From Vicinamibacterales bacterium (GTDB lineage Bacteria; Acidobacteriota; Vicinamibacteria; Vicinamibacterales; Fen-181), in assembly GCA_036504215.1 (NCBI GenBank), contig DASXVO010000002.1, positions 1 to 64,000 on the forward strand: a DNA stretch of 64,000 nucleotides, read 5' to 3'. The notes beneath the pieces were generated by a model. The model searched no databases. It saw only the letters and a program-made list of their open reading frames with translations, and had not been told where the DNA came from. The position numbers and the translations under genes are program-made. Positions 33,280 to 42,045 of this stretch are shown here, piece after piece (positions within the stretch are counted from its first letter, which is position 1; each line of letters starts with the position of its first letter).

Positions 33280-34470
33280 TTACGGAGTTGTGATCGACTG
33301 TTGAAAAACAGTCCCGACCCCTCCCGACACGCGTGCCAACGCTTGTGCGAAGTCTGCCCGGTCGAACACGAGCTTCGCGTCCGGCCCGGACCGCATCACG
33401 CGCGTCAGCGTGAACAGCGTTGCGGCGTGTGCGCCATCGCCCGGCATGATCCACGAGGGCCACGAGACGCCGTCCCCCAGCACCTGCGGGGCCACGTAGG
33501 AGATGCAGCGGTCGACGATCCCAGCCTGCAGGCAGGCGGCGGCGAGCGTCGGCCCGCCCTCGATCAGCAGGCAGTGTCCACCCCGACGCGCAAACGCGTC
33601 GACGAGGGCCTCTGGCGCCACGTGGCCGTCGCGCTCGTCGCAGAGGACGACGGTTCCGTGCTGCCGCTCGACGTCCTGCTGACGATCGACTGGCGCACTG
33701 CTGACGCCGGCGAATACCCAGTGCGCTCGCCCCGGCCAGCCAGCGGTGAGCGTCAGGTCTGTATCGACGTATGCAGGCAGCGGTTCCGCCGCGGGGCATG
33801 CGTCGCAGTCAGTGGTCAGGCGGCCGTTGAGTTGCGGCTCGTCCACTTCCTTCGTGCGCTTGCCGACGAGCACGACGTCGCTCCAGCGCCTGAGCCGATG
33901 TACGTCATGCCTGGCTTCCGGGCCGGTCAGATAGGCCGGCCCCCCCTCGGCACGTCGGGAGGTCGGGGCGAAGCGCCCGTCCAGTGATGTCGCGGTCTTC
34001 AGTACGACGAACGGCCGCTCGAACGCCGCGGTGATCACGAAGGGCCAGACGAGTTCGAGCGCCTCCTCAGCGGCGACTCCGACCGTCACCTCGATGCCCG
34101 CGTCACGCACGACATCGAGGCCCCGACCCGCCACATGCGGGTTGGGATCGATGACCGCGACGACGAGGCGGCCGATGCCGCTCGACGCGACGCGTGGCGC
34201 ACAGGGCGGAGTGCGGCCCTGGTGATTGCAGGGCTCGAGTGTGCAGTAGAGCGTGGCGCCGCGGGCTCGCGGTCCGGCCTGATCGAGCGCCACCATCTCG
34301 GCGTGGGCGGCGCCGGCGCCATGGTGCGCACCCCGTCCGACAATCCGCCCGTCCAGCACCACGAGCGCGCCGACCGGAGGATTCGGCCACGGCCGCCGCG
34401 GAATCCGTCCGGCAACGTGTAGCGCCTCTCTCATGAACGACAGGTCGTCGCGTGCTGCTCGATCGTCCAC
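33280..34470 (-). CDS. ribD: Riboflavin biosynthesis deaminase/reductase
   Basis: 396 residues. The N-terminal deaminase domain (about 1-145) has the zinc signature HAEMVALD and PCNHQGRTPPC; the C-terminal reductase (about 155-385) has TSLDGRFAP, VLVGKRT and LLIEGGPTLAAA. It performs the second and third steps of the pathway. The GTG start at 34470 has GAGG five bases upstream. It is the first gene of the operon, 137 bases downstream of an FMN riboswitch aptamer. Confidence 0.92.
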   Translation of the reverse strand: MDDRAARDDLSFMREALHVAGRIPRRPWPNPPVGALVVLDGRIVGRGAHHGAGAAHAEMVALDQAGPRARGATLYCTLEPCNHQGRTPPCAPRVASSGIGRLVVAVIDPNPHVAGRGLDVVRDAGIEVTVGVAAEEALELVWPFVITAAFERPFVVLKTATSLDGRFAPTSRRAEGGPAYLTGPEARHDVHRLRRWSDVVLVGKRTKEVDEPQLNGRLTTDCDACPAAEPLPAYVDTDLTLTAGWPGRAHWVFAGVSSAPVDRQQDVERQHGTVVLCDERDGHVAPEALVDAFARRGGHCLLIEGGPTLAAACLQAGIVDRCISYVAPQVLGDGVSWPSWIMPGDGAHAATLFTLTRVMRSGPDAKLVFDRADFAQALARVSGGVGTVFQQSITTP

Positions 34471-34607
34471 CGAGTCCTCGGGCCTGCTGGCGTTCGCGCG
34501 TCAGGTTGTTCGGGGTTGAGATGAAGGCGGGTGAACGACGAGCGGCAGTCACACACGCGGCGCGGCCCACGGGCCGGCCGACGCGCAGGCGGCAGCCATC
34601 GAAGCAC
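34471..34607 (-). promoter_or_regulatory. Expression platform of the FMN riboswitch
   Basis: A 137-base stretch between aptamer and ribD. No gene is visible in it. The ribosome site GAGG lies at its ribD end, so translational control is possible. I see no clear stem followed by a T-run. Confidence 0.4.
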
Positions 34608-34720
34608 CCCAACTTCTTCCATCCAGACTGTGACTGTCGGCCCCGGAGTCTCACCGGATCTGCCCTTGCGGGCTCGCGGGCTCTACCGCCGGTGGGGACT
34701 TGCACCCCGCCCCGAAGTTG
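34608..34720 (-). promoter_or_regulatory. FMN riboswitch (RFN element) of the rib operon
   Basis: Read on the minus strand, the classic conserved blocks occur in order: CGGGGCGGGGTG, CAAGTCCCCACCGGCGGTA, GAGCCCGCGAGCCCG, AGGGCAGATCCGGTGAGA, CCGGGGCCGACAGTCACAG and TCTGGATGGAAGAAG. This matches the RFN aptamer, which binds FMN and shuts down riboflavin synthesis. The 137 bases to the ribD start are the expression platform; I could not resolve whether control is by termination or by RBS sequestration. Confidence 0.93.
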
Positions 34721-34903
34721 TGGCTGTTCAACGATACCGACCGCGGGCGAGGCATGTCAAGGTCAGGGGGCTGGCTGTAAGGAAAATGTCACACCCCGTG
34801 GATGCAGAACGAATGAATCCATGACGTCCCCGGCATCGAGATGATCGTCTCTCGTTTGCAGCCGCCGGTTGTTCGGTCGGCCACTCTGTCGAAAGGAAGA
34901 CAC

Positions 34904-35551
34904 ATGCGTCGCGCCGTACGAGTGGGATTGTTCTGGAGCTTCGCGCTGGTGTTTGCCGCCGGCGTGGGCTCGACCGTGTATTGCGCCGTGGCGCCCCGAG
35001 TCGCGTCGGCCGACGGATGGCACCTCGACATCGACCGGGCCATGGACGCCGTAGGGGTCGCGCCGGGGATGATCGTGGGCGACGCCGGTGCTGGCGAGGG
35101 GTATTTCACGCTGCCCATGGCTCGGCGGGTCGGCTCGGCGGGTGCCGTCTACGCAAATGACATCAGCAAACGGTCGTTGGATGCCCTGGCTGAGGACGCC
35201 AGGCGGGAGCGCCTCTCCAACGTCCATACCGTCGAGGGAGTCGTTGACGACCCACTGTTCCCGCGGCGCGACCTGCAACTCGTGGTCGTCGTGCACGCGT
35301 TCCACGATTTCGATCGTCCGGTCGAGTGGCTGGTGAACCTCAGGAAATACCTGCGGCCGGGCGGCAGCGTGGCCATCATCGACCTCGACCCCGCCCAGGG
35401 TGCGCGGGCGAGCCATTTCTGGACGCGCGAGCAGATTCTCGGACACGCGACCGGCGCTGGCTACGAGATGACCAAGCTCATCGACAACATCTCCAGCCAC
35501 CTGATCATCGTCCTGAAGCCGCGCCCGATCAGGGGCGACGTCGCGCTCTAG
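34904..35551 (+). CDS. Membrane-anchored class I SAM-dependent methyltransferase
   Basis: 215 residues. A hydrophobic N-terminal segment (about 7-30) is a signal anchor or signal peptide, so the enzyme may be membrane-bound or exported, which is unusual for a SAM enzyme. The Rossmann motif is VGDAGAGEGYFTLPMA, with VYANDISKRSL and the LRPGG loop. Length after the anchor is normal. Such proteins are frequent in Acidobacteria; the substrate is unknown. AAGGA lies seven bases before ATG 34904; the open frame continues to 34841 without a better start. Confidence 0.75.
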   Translation: MRRAVRVGLFWSFALVFAAGVGSTVYCAVAPRVASADGWHLDIDRAMDAVGVAPGMIVGDAGAGEGYFTLPMARRVGSAGAVYANDISKRSLDALAEDARRERLSNVHTVEGVVDDPLFPRRDLQLVVVVHAFHDFDRPVEWLVNLRKYLRPGGSVAIIDLDPAQGARASHFWTREQILGHATGAGYEMTKLIDNISSHLIIVLKPRPIRGDVAL

Positions 35552-36056
35552 CGGACCGCGGCCTGCGTGCTACGGACGCCGCGGGGCGGGCGTGAAGCTC
35601 CGGATCACACGCGGATGTCACCCATCCGTGAGAGAAATGGAAGCGATCCCGGGCGGCTTCCGACTGTGAATTCCGTCCAACGGTGACTGGCGCCACGAGG
35701 AACGGCTGCCTCAACCTGTCCTCTCGATCGCGGATCGGCTTGCCATCGACCTCGAACACACCCCGGAAGGGCAGCCGGCGTCCGACGCGCAGGAGTCCGG
35801 CTCCGAAGCGGTCGACGCTCGTTTCGATTAGCCGCGGCAGCGTGCGGGCCTGGGCATTCGGCTCTTTCCGGATGCCGAACTCGGTTCACGGTCGGTCAAA
35901 ACAGCGGATCGCCGTCGGACGGGGCACGTTGTGGATGGCGAAGAATGGGAGACCGACGCTGTGCAGGGATTGAGGGGCCTGGCACCGTCGTGGAAGGCGA
36001 GGGCTGGACGGGACCGGATACTGATTCCGACCCCGTTCCAGCGCAGAACTGGGGAC
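35552..36056. other. 505-base region without an intact gene
   Basis: It contains a pseudogene remnant on the minus strand (35690-35885). The rest shows no convincing coding frame. A GC-rich inverted segment (GGACCGCGGCC, GGACGCCGCGG) lies just after the methyltransferase stop. Confidence 0.5.
35690..35885 (-). pseudogene. Remnant of a secreted acidobacterial-type protein
   Basis: After a TGA at 35888-35886 the minus strand reads TEFGIRKEPNAQARTLPRLI, then ETSVDRFGAGLLRVGRRLPF, RGVFEVDGKPIRDREDRL and RQPFLVAP. The phrase VFEVDGKPIRDREDRL resembles an internal segment I associate with large uncharacterised secreted proteins of Acidobacteria. There is no start, no signal peptide and no continuation, so it is probably a decayed fragment. 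The family match is from memory, not a search. Confidence 0.35.
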
Positions 36057-36611
36057 CTACTTCAGGCGGGCCACTTGGAGACCGACGACGAGCGAGCCGA
36101 TCGGCTTGCCGCCGTCGAGCACCGGCACCGCGATCTGGATCTGCTGGAGACCGGTGGACTGATCGGTTTCCACCTCACCCTGCCACGTCTTCCCGGTCAT
36201 GGGCACGTCGTGCTTCGGCTTGCCCTTGTGAATCCAGCTCGTCGTCTTCTGCAGGAATCCGACCTTGCTGCCGTCGGCGGCCGATACGAACCCCTCGCTG
36301 ATGACCTGGTTCTTCTTGGCCTTCAGGAGCAGACCGACCGGGTTGCTGGAAAAGGACAGGACGAACGGATCGAAGGGCGTCAGCGTTGTCCACTTCTCCT
36401 GCGTCATGGCCTTGTTGGCGGCCGGCATCGACGCGTTGATCGCCTTGACCGCGTTGACGATCGTGGGATCGTTGGCCCAGCTCTGGACGTATTTCACCTG
36501 CTCATTGACCTTCGCCTGCATGGCGGGGTCGATGGCTGCCGCAGCCAGGGTAGAAGCCGTCCAGCCAAGAACCGCCAACAGCGCGAACGCCAATACGGAA
36601 CCTCTCCTCAT
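36057..36611 (-). CDS. Periplasmic single-domain sensor-like (Cache-like) protein
   Basis: 184 residues: a signal peptide (about 1-24, ending AAAA) followed by one soluble domain. The C-terminal part, with VLDGGKPIGSLVVGLQV preceded by a charged region (KTTSWIHKGKPKHDVPMTG), has the order of elements seen in single Cache/PAS-like ligand-binding domains of receptors, but there is no membrane anchor beyond the signal and no output domain. It may bind a small ligand and present it to a receptor such as the chemoreceptor at 38402. GGAGG is six bases before ATG 36611, favouring it over ATG 36617. Confidence 0.6.
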   Translation of the reverse strand: MRRGSVLAFALLAVLGWTASTLAAAAIDPAMQAKVNEQVKYVQSWANDPTIVNAVKAINASMPAANKAMTQEKWTTLTPFDPFVLSFSSNPVGLLLKAKKNQVISEGFVSAADGSKVGFLQKTTSWIHKGKPKHDVPMTGKTWQGEVETDQSTGLQQIQIAVPVLDGGKPIGSLVVGLQVARLK

Positions 36612-36714
36612 AGCCATCCTCCGCTTCTTTCCGGCGTACGCGGCACAGCCTGCAAGTCGGGCGAAGCGTGCCGATACCGCCTGCATTGTCTGTAATCGGC
36701 GCCACGGAGCCCAA

Positions 36715-36736
36715 CTTGAATCAGAAGCGACTCAAG
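36715..36736. promoter_or_regulatory. Inverted repeat between the Cache-like gene and the porin
   Basis: CTTGAATC and GACTCAAG form a 7/8 inverted repeat with a six-base spacer, in the 229-base divergent region. It is a candidate operator for one or both genes. Confidence 0.3.
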
Positions 36737-36840
36737 AATGGACACGACGGGTCGATTCTACCATTGCGAGGATGACTCGATCATCACGCGTCGGGTGCAC
36801 GTTTTCTCGTGCCGGAGTCAGGTCAGGGTGGAGGTTGGTT

Positions 36841-38301
36841 ATGCGTACGAGAGCTATTCCCACGGTCGTGGTCGCGATGTCGTTCATTCTCGGTGCCGCT
36901 CAGCTGAGCGCGCAGCAGAAGCCGGAGGTATCGGGAGCCCAGGCGGTGGCGCAGCAGGCCAAGCCGGTTCCCGTGGCCGCGACCACGAAGGCGGCGGCGA
37001 CGCCCGCTGCCGGAGTTGCAGAGCCCAAGAAGACTGGCGCCGTCAAGCCCGCTCCGAAGCCGCCGGAGAAGGTCGGCTTCGCCCGCGTCAACAATACCTG
37101 GCCGAAGTGGCTGACGGTCACCCTGGTTGACCGCAGTCGCGTCGAGGCTGTACGCCCGCCCGCCACGAAGGGCGCGGAGTACGACAGCTACGTCATGAAC
37201 CGGTTCCGCCTCACCACCATGGTGAGAGCCACGCCGTGGATGCAGGCGACCGTGCAGGTCCAGGACTCGCGCATTGGGGCCTACGCGACCTCGCCGGCGC
37301 CCAAGAGCATGCAGAACAGCCTCGACCTCCGCATGGCCTACGTCGAACTCGGCAAGAAAGGCGCCCGCGGCGTGTCGGCCATCGTCGGTCGCCAGGAGAT
37401 GACGTTCGCGGATGGGCGCCTCGTGGCCAGCCCGGACTGGGGCAACGTCGGTCGTACCTACGAGGCCGTCCGCCTCGCAGCCTACCGGCCCGGCGTGAAA
37501 GTGGAAGTGTTCGGCGCTGCGCCCGTCGACGTGACGCCCAATGCGTTCTCGCGCGCCAAATACGGCGAGCGTGCATTCGGCACATGGGTGACGTTCGACA
37601 AGGTGAAGCCTCTCGCCTACGTGGACGGCTATATGGTCGGGAAGAGCAACTACACGGCCACCGGCGAAACCGGGACCAAAGGTGATCAGCGGGTCTACAC
37701 GACCGGCGTGCGCCTGGGTGGCCCGGTCGGCAAGACGATCGCGTGGGAGGCCGATACCGCCGTCCAGCGCGGGCATTCGGCCGCCGACAGCCTGTCCGCG
37801 TGGGCCACGCACGAGGGCGTGACGTGGACGATCGGCAAATCGCGGATGAAGCCGAAGCTCGGCGTCGAGTACAACTACGCGTCGGGCGACGACAACGCCA
37901 AGGACGGCACCAAACAGACGTTCGATCAGCTCTACGCGAGCACCCACGGCAAGTGGGGGCTCGGCGACAACGTGGGCTGGCGAAACATGCAGCACATGGC
38001 GGTGAAATTCGAGGTATCGCCGACGCCGAAGCTGAAGGTCAACACCGCGCTGAACCGCCTGCAGTTGGCGACAGTGAACGACGCCTGGTACGGTTCGTCG
38101 GGTTCGAAGGTCGTCACCAACAAGAAGGCGACGAGCCGTGATCTCGGTTGGGAACCGGACATCTTCGGGACCTATACGGTCACCAAGGATCTCTCGATCG
38201 GGCTCGGCCTGGCCGTGCTGGTCGGCGGCGATTTCGTCACGCAGTCCACCGACGTCGAGCGGATCTGGACGCCGTACGTGATGTGGACCCTCAAGTTCTG
38301 A
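36841..38301 (+). CDS. Outer-membrane porin-like beta-barrel protein
   Basis: 486 residues. A signal peptide (about 1-23, ending LSAQ) and an Ala/Lys/Pro-rich linker (about 25-75) are followed by a long beta-barrel region ending in an aromatic-rich strand, WTPYVMWTLKF, with the C-terminal Phe typical of outer-membrane proteins. The strand pattern (LRMAYVELGKKGARGVSAIVGRQ) is like alginate-export/porin-type families. The solute is unknown. The ATG at 36841 is chosen at the signal peptide; the upstream open frame lacks coding character. Confidence 0.7.
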   Translation: MRTRAIPTVVVAMSFILGAAQLSAQQKPEVSGAQAVAQQAKPVPVAATTKAAATPAAGVAEPKKTGAVKPAPKPPEKVGFARVNNTWPKWLTVTLVDRSRVEAVRPPATKGAEYDSYVMNRFRLTTMVRATPWMQATVQVQDSRIGAYATSPAPKSMQNSLDLRMAYVELGKKGARGVSAIVGRQEMTFADGRLVASPDWGNVGRTYEAVRLAAYRPGVKVEVFGAAPVDVTPNAFSRAKYGERAFGTWVTFDKVKPLAYVDGYMVGKSNYTATGETGTKGDQRVYTTGVRLGGPVGKTIAWEADTAVQRGHSAADSLSAWATHEGVTWTIGKSRMKPKLGVEYNYASGDDNAKDGTKQTFDQLYASTHGKWGLGDNVGWRNMQHMAVKFEVSPTPKLKVNTALNRLQLATVNDAWYGSSGSKVVTNKKATSRDLGWEPDIFGTYTVTKDLSIGLGLAVLVGGDFVTQSTDVERIWTPYVMWTLKF

Positions 38302-38401
38302 GCGCAGTGCCGCTCGGATGGGTTATTGAGCAGACGAGGCCGCCCGTTCGCGGCCTCTCTCCCGGTGACACGACAGCGCAGGATGTGATGAGGGGTGAGC
38401 T

Positions 38402-41400
38402 ATGAGTGGCCTCCAGAAGGCGAAGGCCGGCTTGGCGCGGGTGATGAGCGGCGGGGCCGTGACGGCACGTTGGGTTGGCAACCGGAGCGTGAGAACGAAG
38501 CTGCTGGGTGGATTTGGCATCGTGCTCGCCCTGACCATGGCGGTGGCCTATTCGGGGTTGGCTGGCGTCGGCATGATAGGCGTCGAGTTGGAGCAGATGT
38601 ACGACGAGGGCCTGCAGCCGATCCGGCTCATCATCACCGCGAACGAGAACGTCGTCTACTTCGACCGCGACGTGCGCAGCCACGTCCTGACGCACGACAC
38701 CGCGGAGATGAGCCGGATCACCGAGCAGCTCGACAAGGAGGAGAAGGAGTTCAAGTCGCTGCTCGACGAGTTCCGCAAGACCGAACAGGCGAAGTTGCAG
38801 AAGGAGCGTCTGGCGCAGCTCGATCAGGCGTGGCAGGCGTTCCGCCCGATGGCGACCGAGGTCCTGACGCTCAGCAGCCAGATGAAGAAAGCGGAGGCCC
38901 AGGCGGCCATGAGCGGCGGCTACCAGCAGGTCCTCGGCTTCATCGATACTGGCCTGTCCGACTTGGCGCGCGCGAGCGAGGACCTTGCGGCAGCGGGTCG
39001 CGACGACGCGGCCCGGACCGCGGCGTTCTCGCGTCGGATGGTATGGCTGACGGCGGGGCTGGCCCTGGTGTTCGGGCTCGGCCTGGCGCTGCTGACGGCG
39101 TCGAGTTTCACCCGCTCGCTGTCGATGATCGTGGCCCGCGCCCGGCAGGTGGCCAACACGGATCTGGCCACCATGACCACCGAGTTCCAGGCGCTCGCGA
39201 AGGGCGACCTCCAGCGGCATTTCGCCGTTTCGACCGAAACGTTGCATGACCCGAGAACCGACGAATTCGGCGTGCTGGCCCGGACGTTCGACGAGATGAT
39301 CGGACGGCTCCAGGAAGCCGCGGGCGCCTTCGAGGCGATGACGGCGACCTTGCGGGCGATGACCGACGAGACCAGGACGCTGGCGGCCGCCGCCGTCGAG
39401 GGCCGGCTGTCCACGCGCGGCAACGCCGATCGCTTCGACGGTGGGTACCGCGACATCGTGCACGGAATCAACGCGACACTCGACGCGGTGATCGGGCCGT
39501 TGAACATGGCGGCGGAGTACATGGACCGGATCAGCAAGGGCGACATCCCGCCGAGGATCACGGAGAGCTACCAGGGCGACTTCAACGAGATCAAGCTGAA
39601 CCTCAACACCTGCATCGATGCCGTGAACGCCCTCGTGGCGGATGCCGGGATGCTGTCGAAGGCCGCCGTCGAAGGCAAGCTGTCCGCCAGGGCCGACGCC
39701 TCCAGGCACGGTGGTGACTTCCGGAAAATCGTCGAAGGCGTGAATGCGACGCTCGACGCCGTGATTGGGCCGCTGAACATGGCGGCGGAGTACGTGGATC
39801 GGATCAGCAAGGGCGACATCCCGCCGAAGATCACCGACAAGTACGATGGTGATTTCAACGAGATCAAGAACAACCTCAACGTATGCATCGATGCGGTGAA
39901 CGCCCTGATTGCCGACTCGAACATGCTCGCCAAGGGAGCCGTGGAAGGCCGGCTGGCGACGCGCGCCGACGCGACGCGGCACCAGGGCGACTTCCGGGCG
40001 ATCATCAAGGGCGTGAACGACACGCTCGACGCCGTCATCGGGCCGCTGAACGTGGCGGCGGAGTACGTGGATCGGATCGGCAAGGGCGATATCCCCCCGA
40101 AGATTGCAGACAACTATCAGGGAGACTTCAACGAGCTGAAGAACAACCTGAACGCCTGCATCGACGGCCTGGGCGGCCTCGTCGAGTCCAATCGCGTCCT
40201 GCAGCGCGTGGCCGTCAACGACCTGACCCTGAAGGTGGAAGGCCACTACCAGGGCGTGTTCGCCGACGTGGCCCGGGCAGTCAACGAGACGCGAGAGCGC
40301 CTCAGCCTCATCCAGACCACGGTCGTCGAGGTCAGCAAGGGCGACCTGGCCAGCCTCGACGCCTACAAGCGTACTGGCCGACGGTCCGAGAACGACCAGC
40401 TCGTGCCGGCATTCATCCAGATGATGGAGGCGATCGGCGCCCTCGTGCAGGACGCCGACATGCTCTCTCGAGCGGCGGTCGAAGGCCGGCTGGCGAACCG
40501 CGCCGACGCCGGCCGCCACAAGGGCGACTACCGCCGGGTGATCGAGGGCGTGAACGCAACACTCGACGCGGTGATCGGGCCGTTGAACATGGCGGCTGCC
40601 TACGTGGATCGCATCAGCAAGGGTGACATTCCGCCCGTGAACACGGATCACTACACCGGCGACTTCGATGCGATCAAGACCAGCCTCAACCGTTGCATCG
40701 AGTCCATCAGCCTGCTCGTCGCCGACAGCAAGACTCTCGTCGAGGCGGCCGTCGCAGGACGACTGCACACCCGGTCTGACGTGAGCCGGCACCAGGGCGA
40801 CTACCGGAGGATCGTCGACGGCTTCAACCGGACGCTCGATGCGGTCGTCCGGCCCGTGGACGAATCCGCCGCGGTGCTCGCCAAGGTGGCGGCCCAGGAT
40901 CTGCGAGTCGAGGTCCAGGGCGAATACGCGGGCGACCACGCCGCGATCAAGACCAGCATCAACACGATGATCGTGGACCTGCGCGCCTCGATCGGCGCGA
41001 TCGGCCGGAACGCGCAGCAGGTCGGTGCCTCGTCCGAGGAACTGACCGCGATCAGCCAGCAGATGGCGAGCAGCGCCGACGAGACGGCGACGCAAACGGG
41101 CGTGGTGTCTTCCGCGTCCGAGCAGGTGTCGCAGAATCTGACGGTGGTGGCGACCAGCGCGGAGGAGATGCTGGCGTCGATCCGCGAGATTGCCAAGAGC
41201 GCCAACGAGGCGGCCCGGATGGCCAAGAATGCGGTGAGCGTCGCCGACGCCACCGATCAGACGGTGCGGAAGCTGGGCGACAGCTCGGTCGAAATCGGCA
41301 ACGTCATCAAGGTCATCACCTCGATCGCCGAGCAGACCAACCTGCTCGCGCTCAACGCGACGATCGAGGCGGCCCGCGCCGGTGACGCGGGCAAGGGCTT

Positions 41401-41788
41401 CGCGGTCGTGGCGAACGAGGTGAAGGAACTGGCCAAGGCCACGGCGCGGGCCACCGAGGACATCAGCCACAAGATCGAGGCCATCCAGGGGGAGACGAAG
41501 GGCGCCGTCGAGGCCATTCGCCAGATCAGCGGGCTCATCACGCAGATTGACGACGTGTCGAACACCATCGCATCGGCCGTCGAGGAACAGTCGGCGACCA
41601 CCAACGAGATCGGCCGGAACATCGCCGAGGCCGCCCGGGGGTCCTCCGAGATCGCCCGGAACGTGTCGAGCGTCGCGGACGCCGCCCAGGCCGCGGCCCA
41701 GGGCGCGACTGACACCCAGAAGGCCGCCCGGATGCTCTCCGAGATGGCGGGGCAACTGCAGTCGCTTGTTGGTCAGTTCAGAACGTAG
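38402..41788 (+). CDS. Methyl-accepting chemotaxis protein with poly-HAMP array
   Basis: 1128 residues, about twice the usual MCP. TM1 about 35-56, a helical periplasmic 4HB-type domain to about 205, TM2 about 211-232, a first HAMP about 235-300, then a long cytoplasmic array (about 305-890) built from 91-residue units. Each unit contains [20 protein letters not shown], then [20 protein letters not shown]. The C-terminal signalling domain has the hairpin tip [19 protein letters not shown]. It should control CheA. GAGGGG precedes the ATG. No che genes are in the window, so it is an orphan receptor. Confidence 0.9.
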   Translation: MSGLQKAKAGLARVMSGGAVTARWVGNRSVRTKLLGGFGIVLALTMAVAYSGLAGVGMIGVELEQMYDEGLQPIRLIITANENVVYFDRDVRSHVLTHDTAEMSRITEQLDKEEKEFKSLLDEFRKTEQAKLQKERLAQLDQAWQAFRPMATEVLTLSSQMKKAEAQAAMSGGYQQVLGFIDTGLSDLARASEDLAAAGRDDAARTAAFSRRMVWLTAGLALVFGLGLALLTASSFTRSLSMIVARARQVANTDLATMTTEFQALAKGDLQRHFAVSTETLHDPRTDEFGVLARTFDEMIGRLQEAAGAFEAMTATLRAMTDETRTLAAAAVEGRLSTRGNADRFDGGYRDIVHGINATLDAVIGPLNMAAEYMDRISKGDIPPRITESYQGDFNEIKLNLNTCIDAVNALVADAGMLSKAAVEGKLSARADASRHGGDFRKIVEGVNATLDAVIGPLNMAAEYVDRISKGDIPPKITDKYDGDFNEIKNNLNVCIDAVNALIADSNMLAKGAVEGRLATRADATRHQGDFRAIIKGVNDTLDAVIGPLNVAAEYVDRIGKGDIPPKIADNYQGDFNELKNNLNACIDGLGGLVESNRVLQRVAVNDLTLKVEGHYQGVFADVARAVNETRERLSLIQTTVVEVSKGDLASLDAYKRTGRRSENDQLVPAFIQMMEAIGALVQDADMLSRAAVEGRLANRADAGRHKGDYRRVIEGVNATLDAVIGPLNMAAAYVDRISKGDIPPVNTDHYTGDFDAIKTSLNRCIESISLLVADSKTLVEAAVAGRLHTRSDVSRHQGDYRRIVDGFNRTLDAVVRPVDESAAVLAKVAAQDLRVEVQGEYAGDHAAIKTSINTMIVDLRASIGAIGRNAQQVGASSEELTAISQQMASSADETATQTGVVSSASEQVSQNLTVVATSAEEMLASIREIAKSANEAARMAKNAVSVADATDQTVRKLGDSSVEIGNVIKVITSIAEQTNLLALNATIEAARAGDAGKGFAVVANEVKELAKATARATEDISHKIEAIQGETKGAVEAIRQISGLITQIDDVSNTIASAVEEQSATTNEIGRNIAEAARGSSEIARNVSSVADAAQAAAQGATDTQKAARMLSEMAGQLQSLVGQFRT
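39479..41107 (+). repeat. 273-bp tandem coding repeats in the chemoreceptor
   Basis: The phrase encoding LDAVIGPLN starts at 39479, 39752 and 40025 with exact 273-base steps. After a 537-base step with a diverged unit it recurs at 40562, and in degenerate form (LDAVVRPVD) at 40835, again 273 bases later. Many positions are identical at DNA level between neighbours. The end coordinate assumes one full 273-base unit after 40835 and is approximate. Confidence 0.7.
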
Positions 41789-42045
41789 CAGTGGAGAGTC
41801 AGTAGCCGACAGCCGAGAGTGAGTAGTGCCGGCCTTCGCAGTCGCGCGGTGTTTCGCGCTGCGGAGGCCGGCCCGAACCTGTCCCGCCTCCCATCCGAGA
41901 CCCAGCCAGCCACGCCCGCGGAAACCTGCACCGGCCGCCATACGTATTGGGGTACAACGGCAGTCCTCTGCCCGCGGCAGGACCCGGAGTTGCGGCCACG
42001 AACGGTCGGGCCGGCGGCGAGCTGTAACCCGTTCTCGGAGAGTGC

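Noticed and set aside
39479-41107. Regular repeats considered as a CRISPR or satellite array
   Set aside because: The 273-base units are coding throughout, with no short repeat/spacer pattern and no cas genes.
38291-41941. 1216-residue open frame with repeats, antisense to the chemoreceptor
   Set aside because: Its repeats mirror the HAMP repeats of the real gene; no independent features.
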